64,000 bases of DNA, taken from Hexactinellida sp. DTS-2022. Its lineage: Eukaryota > Porifera > Hexactinellida. The notes beneath the pieces are model-generated. The model saw only the letters and a list, made by a program, of their open reading frames with translations, was not told the origin of the DNA and did not search any database. Made by a program: the position numbers and the translations under genes. Below, one piece after another: positions 43,930 to 52,900 of this stretch (position 1 is its first letter; every line of letters starts with the position of its first letter). Location: positions 558,001-622,000 of the forward strand of contig JAPNXP010000011.1 of NCBI GenBank assembly GCA_028753945.1, written 5' to 3'.

Positions 43930-46900
43930 CTATAGATATTTAGTTATAATAAGGGGGCAATTTAAACAAGTGTATTATGACATAGAGGCCCTGGGGTCCA
44001 AGGTATAAATAGAAAAAACCCACTTTCATTTTCATTTTCAATTGAAATTTCACTTTCACTTTCAATTGGTAACTAAGAAACTTATTAAAAAACAGCCATT
44101 TGTAAGTACGCTCCTAATCCTGGCCTGATCTAATTTCATACGCCTAAATCACAAATTAATTTTACAGTATAGGAGAAGAATCCAAATTTTCGAGGTCCTA
44201 ATTAAAGTTTTCCAAAAATCATACTCCCATCAGTGGCGTATCCAGGGGGGGGTGCTCAGGATGCTAGAACACCCCCCTTAGCTGGGTGATCAAGCACGGC
44301 TGTATTAATAGTCAGATGGGCTTCGGTGCAGGCCTAAGTTTCAACACCCATAGCACCCCCCTTAAATTCGGCCCTTAGCACCCCCCTTATGAAAATCCTG
44401 GATACGCCACTGCCCATAAATCTTAAGCCAGGGAATGGGAATGGGAATTAAGTCTCAAATATATAGTAAGGAATCGCGGAATTAATTAAGGATTTAAAAC
44501 GAATTAAACTCCTCTCTGGTGATGAAGTATAATTGTGGGATCTAAAATATCGATTCGCCACTGTCCACACATAATTTACTTGGTAATTTACTTGGTAAAT
44601 TTACGCTTGCATAGTATAGTAGATGTTGGATATAAGGGGAAACCGGAATTTGTCCTAACTGACTACTGGAATTTGTCCTAATTTCTAACTTCGGAATTTG
44701 TCCTAAAACGAATCCGGAATTTGTCCTAAAGAAAACCCAACATTGGAATTTGTCCTAAATCTCTAAGTACTGGAATTTGTCCTAAATCTCTAAATACCGG
44801 AATTTGTCCTAAATCTCTAAATACCGGAATTTGTCCTAAATCTCTAACTACCGGAATTTGTCCTAAATCTCTAAATACCGGAATTTGTCTTAAATCTCTA
44901 ACTACCGGAATTTGTCCTAAATCTCTAAATACCGGAATTTGTCCTAAATCTCTAAATACCGGAATTTGTCCTAAATATCTAACTACCGGAATTTGTCCTA
45001 AATCTCTAACTACCGGAATTTGTCCTAAATCTCTAAATACCGGAATTTGTCTTAAATCTCTAACTACCGGAATTTGTCCTAAATCTCTAAATACCGGAAT
45101 TTGTCCTAAATCTCTAAATACCGGAATTTGTCCTAAATCTCTAACTACCGGAATTTGTCCTAAATCTCTAAATACCGGAATTTGTCCTACATATCTAACT
45201 ACCGGAATTTGTCCTAAATCTCTTACTACCGGAATTTGTCTTAAATCTCTAACTACCGGAATTTGTCCTAAATATCTAACTACCGGAATTTGTCCTAAAT
45301 CTCTAAGTACCGGAATTGTCCTAGAGAAAACCCAACATTGGAATTTGTCCTAAGTTTCTATTTACTGATACAGTCGATACCTGTTTTCCTAACTAACTAT
45401 TTATTTTAAATGTGCAAGAAATTCCAACTTTGTTTTATTTTCAATCGGTTTATTCTAACTACAGTGTAACCTCGATTATCAGGACTGTAAATTATCCGGG
45501 CTCATTTGAGTGGTCCCAAGAAGTCCGGATAATCGAGGTTGCACTGTATCGGATTTTCCTTACTTTATTTCCATACTAAGAATTGATTAGAATAAAACAG
45601 GTTTCGCCTATACTGCAATTCGTAAGGTAGAATCTAGTTAAATTTTTTTGCTTTGAAACCTTAACCATCAATTAGCGGTTTTATTGATGACTCATAAGTG
45701 TTTGTTTTGTATTTATTAACACCAAATATATGAATGAATCTTTGTTCTCATTTCAGTTCCAAAAGTTAGTTATCAATTACAATTGTTTTATATTGATTCC
45801 TTCAAATATAAACAATACTATATAAACATATAGAATCGTAGGTTACAATTTTATTCCTATTTCTTTCAATTCGACATGGAATATTCTTTAGTAGAGGGTA
45901 AAAAGATAAATTCAAATAATTATGAATGCCAAGGTTTTCGTTATGTAAAATCTAGAGAATGTGAAAGTTCTATTTATCTTAAATGTGCCTTATTTAGAAC
46001 GCATTCCTGCCTATCTATTGGCAGAATCGATAAAATCACTAACTTATTGGAATTAACTCGTGTCCATAATCATGATTCTGATTCTCATAATTGTAACAAA
46101 ATAATGATCAGTAATGCAATCAAACGCAAAGCTGAAGTATCTACTGGTAGTCTCCGAGAAATATTTAATGAATCTTGCCGGGATGTTGATGGAGCATCAT
46201 CAGTAACGTTTAAGAGCCTAGAAAGCAGCATGTTCAAGAGGAGGAAAATTCGACAACCAAAGTTACCGTCTTCTGTTCAAGAATTTGATGCACTCTTGCA
46301 AGAAACACAATATTCCACCATTCATCTACAAACCGTATTTCACATGGATCAGACAGGAATTATTTTTGGATCGGTTCGAATGGTTCGCTTTCTAAAGGAA
46401 TCAACAAATATTCAATTTGATGCAACATTTAAAGCTGTCCCCAGATTGTTTTATCAACTTTTACCATTTTTGTTAGCATCAACCATCATGCCTTGCCTGC
46501 ACTCCATATTTTAATGACAAACAAAAGCGAAAAGTTATACAACGCTGTTGTATTAACAGTTCGGCAATTATTGCCTTCTTTTAATCCAACTTTTGCCATT
46601 GCTGATTTCGAAATAGCTCCGAGGAACTCATTTACACAGGTTTTTCCCTCCATTACGATAGTTGGTTGTTGGTTCCACTATACCAAAGCCATTTATGATA
46701 ACGTAAAAAAATTGGTTTGTCAAAGTTATACCAGAAAAATCAGAATTTTCGGATATGGATTCGCAAGCTCATGGGATTACCTTTGCTTCCTGAAGAAGAA
46801 ATACTCCATGTTTTCATGTCTTTGGAGATACCTTCTTTAGGATTATTAAATTCAGAAAAGGAAATGGTTAAAAGGTTTAGGATATATTTTACCAAAAGTT

Positions 46901-49900
46901 GGATAAATGAACATGGTAACTTATGTGTTTTCTATTATGAAAATGCGACAAATAATGGGGCAGAGTCCTACCATAAAACATTAAATTCATACATAAAAAT
47001 ATCACACCCAAGCATTTGGAATTTCATGGGATATTTGGGCAACATAATTTCAGATATTGATTTGGAGCTGCAACGGTTGTTACAAGGACTTGAAACTACT
47101 AGAAAATATAATTCGGTGACCCGAACAAAAGCAGATCAAAGGAATGAGTGTAAAAACAAATATTTGAATGGTTTCCTAAGCGAAGTCGAATACCTTAATG
47201 CTATCTCTCTAACTATCGGTCGTGATGACTACATTCTTGGAAACCAATCACAAGTTCAAGATATTTCTGACAGTTTATCAGATTCAAATGAAAGTGCCGA
47301 AAACTCCGAACATTGTCATGTCTGTTTATTCCCAAGGCGTGATAACTTCGCTCTCCTACATGATAATTGTGTTCACGGTGGCTTTTGCAAAACTTGTGCT
47401 GATCGCTTGATGGGGATGAAGGCTAATTGTCCTATTTGTAGGAGCAGCATAAAAGGAGTATTGAAGATTTTTCAATAGCTAAGTATTTCTAACCATTTTC
47501 TTCATTAAAATCTTACTTTAATTTAATAATCTTTTTGATATTTCGCATTATTTTATTATTTTCCAGTTAATTTACATTAAACATCAACCTCTCTCCGAGT
47601 TTCGGATTATATTTATACTTATTGGTATGTATTATGTTTTACAAATACATATAAGACAAATTCTAATCTCTTTTGAGAAAAATTCCACAATATCTAACAA
47701 TTTATTTTAGGTCAAATTCCAAAGTTGGGAATTCCTTTAGGACAAATTCCGGTATTTAGAGATTTAGGACAAATTCCGGTATTTAGAGATTTAAGACAAA
47801 TTCCGGTAGTTAGAGATTTAGGACAGATTCCGGTAGTTAGAGATTTAGGACAAATTCCGGTATTTAGAGATTTAGGACAGATTCCAGTACTTAGAGATTT
47901 AGGACAAATTCCAAAGTTGGGAATTCCTTTAGGACAAATTCCGGTATTTAGAGATTTAGGACAAATTCCGGTAGTTAGAGATTTAGGACAAATTCCGGTA
48001 TTTAGAGATTTAGGACAAATTCCAGTACTTAGAGAATTAGGACAAATTCCAATGTTGGGTTTTCTTTAGGACAAATTCCATTACTTAGATATTTAGGACA
48101 AATTCTAGTAGTTTTTTAGGACAAATTCCAGCGACCCGATATAAGCACACCGGTTATAAGAACATATCGGATATAAGAACATTAAGTGCAGTTCCCGACG
48201 ATGTGCTTATAACCGACACCACTGTTATACCTTCCATATTCATATCGAACTGTTCTAGCTCGAATGTAGATAGGAACAAGTCGAACAGCTCTCTCTCCTC
48301 TCCATTGAGATCGAAGTGTATCTCCTCCGATATCTTCTTACCGTACTTAGCGTCGTATAGAGCAGCCGATGTGAAGAATGGCTCTATGTGAGTACGGGAT
48401 GTAGTGGAGCTTATGCGGAGGTCAAAGTTCAATCTCTCGGGAGTAGCGATGAATTGGTACCCAGGCGTTAGCACTATAGACACACATAATAATAATGTAA
48501 AAGGACATATACGTCCGGATGGATATATCGATTATAGAATTCAAACCTATAAAATGCCAAAATTATGAATTCTCGAATGGTATTGGAAGTTTTCTGGAAT
48601 TCGTATCCAAAATCCATAATACGAACCCTTCGGTCTGGATTTATTCATTAAACAATACGTCTCATTAAGGTAATATAGTTTTCCAACTTAACACTGCCCT
48701 GTTGATAGGTATCAGAGAACAAATAATGTTATTTCTCTAAAAGTGCAATAGTAACTACAGAACCTATATGCATTTACTATGTACATCTATTTAGTTATAG
48801 AAATCCTGGGCACTCCCATAAATCAAAAGAAAAATCTCAAAAATCCAATTACAGTCAATTCCGCTTAATAGAGCCACCGGTTAATAGATTTCACTGCTTA
48901 ATCGGGTCAAAATTTCGCAGGATTTATTGGACGGAATTACATTTAAGCTTAAAATATTTTCGGCTACGTAATTGATTTCTCCGCTTAATCGGGTCAAAGC
49001 AACCTGGTCCCGAAGTGACTCTATTAAGCGGAGTCGATTGTATTAAAAAATAATATCCAGAAAAAAAGTATGAAAGCTTAGGTACGTATGCTATAGAAAG
49101 TATCACCGCATTACAAATGGTTAACTTGACTACTTACCTGGGGGAGTAGCATCCTGTACATACACCATATCACTATCGTATCTATTTATCCTCCTACGCG
49201 CTAGGTTCTCATACAGCCAGAATATCTTCTTCCTATTAACGCGTCTAGCCCGAGTATTATCAGCTGACGCATCCCCCACCCTCTGCAGTCTCCCGGACTG
49301 TATAACAGTTCTCTGTTGGGACTGAGCTCCCGTTAGAGCGCCCCTCCGTATCGTATCAGCTGTGTATATAGAGAAGCTAGGACTACCGGGCCTGCTGTCC
49401 ATGTACATGTCAGAGGAGAGCACTGAGGCTATTGCGTTAATCCACTCTATCATCTCCTCGTTAGATTCTGCCATGAAGCAGTGAGATACCTGAGGAATGC
49501 CATACATTAAGTGTATTATACAGACAATTGTAAATACGGTCCTATTCCTGGTCTAATCCAATTTTCATACGCCTAAATCCCAAATTAATGTTAAGGTATT
49601 GGAGAAGATTTCAAATTTTCGCGCTCCTAAATCAAATGTTTTCAAAAGTCATACTCCAAAAGGAGGGTCTCGCGCTCCTGGATATTTCCTTGATTACATT
49701 ACAGTAGCGCTTCTCAAATATATTCAACCTCCGCCCCCCACTATCGAATTTAGAAATTTCACGCCCCCTTCCAAAATATTCTCATTTCAACTATGTGATA
49801 TAGCAAAATTATACACCTCAGGGGCGGTCGCAGGATTTGATAAAAGGGGGGTCTTGTCACGAAATATTCGGTCCGGGGTAAATTTGGTCCGGCCGGACCA

Positions 49901-52900
49901 AATATATCAGAAATATTTGGTCCGGCCGGACATGAAATTTCCCGGACCGAATATTTCAGACAATTTTGGTCCGGGTTTGCAAAATGTCCGGCCGGACTAA
50001 ATATTTCAGATGTTTTTGGTCCGGCCTATTTTTCGGTCCGACCGGACCAAATATATCAGAAATATTTGGTCCGGGTTGATTCTTAATATTATTTCAGAAA
50101 ATAGACAGTTAATTGAATTTACTAAAATTATTTGAAAATCTACTATAGTACGCATTTAGCAGGGGGTCTTCATACAATGGCTCGCGAGTTGAACGTGGCT
50201 CACAAGTATGCTGTGTGTGACTCCATTAACTTGCTGTATATTCTTGTTATGAGTATATAATAGACTAATAGTTAGTGCAGTGCCTCTCAATTTATTTACT
50301 AAGCGAGGATTGATGTATGTCTGTCTGTCTGTCTGTTTGTAGCACAGGCTCCAGGGGTGGTGAATCTGCTGTTAACAGCCATTTTGGCTGTTTGCTGTTA
50401 ACAGCTAAGAATTCGTCCCCAATTGGCATTAACCTTAACAGCTTCGATTTTCCTTTGCTGTTAACAGCCAGTGGCTGTTTCCATCCCTGGGCATAGCACG
50501 TTCGGTATGAACCAGTGACTGTAGAAAGTCGAGACTGGTACCAAAATTGTGCAATGTTTATAAACCTGTGACCTGAAAAACAGCATACTCCGCTTAAAAG
50601 ATCCACCGGACGAAAAAAATAATAATAAACTAGACAACTCGTTCCGTCAATTTTTTAACGGAACACATTACATTCTGTCTATTTCAGGGTTGTTTGATTT
50701 AAATCAAGTGATTTAAATCATGATTTAAATCATGATTTAAATCAATGATTTTTATTAATAAAAATCATGATTTTAATCAAAAATCTGATTTTAATCAAAG
50801 AAGTCTGATTTAAATCAAAAAAGTCGGACTTTTTTGATTTAAATCAAATTTTTTATGTCTATTGTTTTTTGCGAAAAGAAAAGAAATACATTGATAATGA
50901 GACAAATTACATTGATAATGAGTCATTAACAATTAAAATCAAAATTCTGATTTAAATCAAAAAAATCTGATTTAAATCAAAAAAATCGGCCGACTCTATT
51001 TTCTGTTATACAATGCATATTCGAAGAATATATATTATCTTTTCAGTGGGGTTGAATTGGGGCAATCAAATGCAAGATATCTTAACAATCTAAAATAATA
51101 TTAAAAATCAACCCGGACCGAATATTTCTGATATATTTGGTCCGGCCGGACCGAAAAATAGGCCGGACCAAAAACATCTGAAATATTTAGTCCGGCCGGA
51201 AATTTTGCAAACCCGGAACAAAATTGTCTGAAATATTCGGTCCGGGAAATTTTATGTCCGGCCGGACCAAATATTTCTGATATATTTCGTCCGGCCGGTC
51301 CAAATTTACCCCGGACCGAATATTTCGTGACAGTCTAATTTTACAAAACTCCAGAAATATTTTCTGAAGAGGCATTTCTGACAGGCATAATTTCATTAGT
51401 CCAGAAAAAAGGGGGGTCCGGATCCCCTGGGACCGACCTATACTATTACAACACAAAGATTTATGTGTGTATATATAAATAGTAACAAGGGCTTAGGAAT
51501 CTACTATATAAATTACCCATTGATTAAGTGGTCCACAAAATTTATAGTGTGATCGCCAGAATTATTTTTTTACCAAACTAAAGACACTACATTTCCACTA
51601 GAATGTATAAGAGTCATTTTACGAAGATTTGAATATACAGTTATGTCTGCTTTCTGTGAACAATTTCGTCTGTTTAATAAGAAACTTTATGATGGAAAAA
51701 CCCTATTGCAGCGATTGCCAACCTTTTTAAACCGTGGACGACCTATAGTAAACAATATAGATTCTGTGGACTACCTCCCATTCACCGTAATAAAAATTTT
51801 GAGATCTTGTGGACCACAGGTTGTGAAATACTGCCATATGGTCTCAATTTAACAACTTACATACGTAGTTTGTTTGTTGTAAGTTGAATAAAGTCAAAAA
51901 GAAAATGAACTATTTAATACAGTAGATGCCGGATATAAGAACAACGGTTATAAAAACATCCTACTGGAAAACGGTTGCCATATACTATATAATTTATGTC
52001 GGCTATAAGAACATTATATGCAGTTCCCGACGATGTTCTTATAACAGGCATCCACTGCAAATATTTACTATCTCAATGAAAGTCAGCTTATAATAACACT
52101 ACCTTATTTCCAGTGCTGATTAGCTCGAATGAATAGGACGGCCCTTTTATAGACTTCCTAACAGATATACACACGAGAAGAGACACCACACTCTTGCCCC
52201 CTACACCACTGCGACCCGTCTTGCTACTCTCTATCAGGAAACCAGTTCCCTCCGAGTTCATCTTAAGTGTATGCCATCTCTTCTTAGAGGCCTGTATGGT
52301 CCTGTTAACGCCTATTAGCTTACCGTTGCTGGCTATGTTTAACTGTAGGAGATACCCGGACCGGGTCAGGGCGGTGTCTCTAGTAGGAGCTGATTCAGAA
52401 TCTTTCTACAATGAATTGTATAAATAGGAAATACGGACCAGGGGTAGAAATTGTTTTCGTGGACTGAATTTTTTTGAAAAATCCAGAATATAATATTTAG
52501 GTCGGTTCTAATGGTTCTCACTACATACCGAAGTTGCCAAAATCAATGGAATTATACTCCAGTGATCAACAAATGAGTTAAAATTTATCATACCAATGTC
52601 ATTTTTTTGACCCGGAGATTATTCGGGGAAAATTGGAAATACGGTATTTTCATCAAAGCACTTGGAAATTTAATTAGCCTACGTATAGCTTATATATAAA
52701 TACGTAGAGTAGAACTTAACCTCGTAAATATGAATAAGGTTAATTAATACGAATTTTGGTTAATACACGTATACACTATTTCAGTCTCATCAAAGCCTTT
52801 ACAATCACAATTCACAAATGACGCCTATTAATTTCGGATAAGGAGTACAGATTGTGATTTAGCCTAATCCATTAGTATTAGTATTTAAAACAAAGTTTGA

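Larger units (their letters stand above)
44637..48137 (+). mobile_element. Mutator-like element with tandem-repeat terminal arms
   Basis: Ends GGGAAACCGGAATTTG and (reverse) GGGTCGCTGGAATTTG are flanked by the exact 8-bp duplication GATATAAG (44629-44636 and 48138-48145), the size expected for MULEs. The intact MITE at 51920 provides an empty site with one GATATAAG. The arms consist of 27-bp tandem repeats in inverted orientation. A frameshifted transposase gene (45876-47478) and a small MITE (45462-45546) lie between them. Total 3501 bp. Confidence 0.85.
44617..48224. mobile_element. gatgccggatataagaac MITE copy, split by the Mutator-like element
   Basis: The left piece (44617-44636, tagtagatgttggatataag with TA before it) and the right piece (48138-48224) together match the intact MITE at 51920-52057. 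The right piece ends 6 nt inside the intron from the DOCK exon-5 donor. Confidence 0.7.

Noticed and set aside
44645..45355. Regular 27-bp repeats resembling a CRISPR array
   Set aside because: The repeats are contiguous with no unique spacers, occur inverted at the other end of a transposon, and sit in an animal gene intron.
47725..48069. 114-residue frame with a nine-residue repeat (GQIPVFRDL)
   Set aside because: It is a by-product of the 27-bp tandem units in the Mutator-like terminal arm; the mirrored arm gives no equivalent protein.
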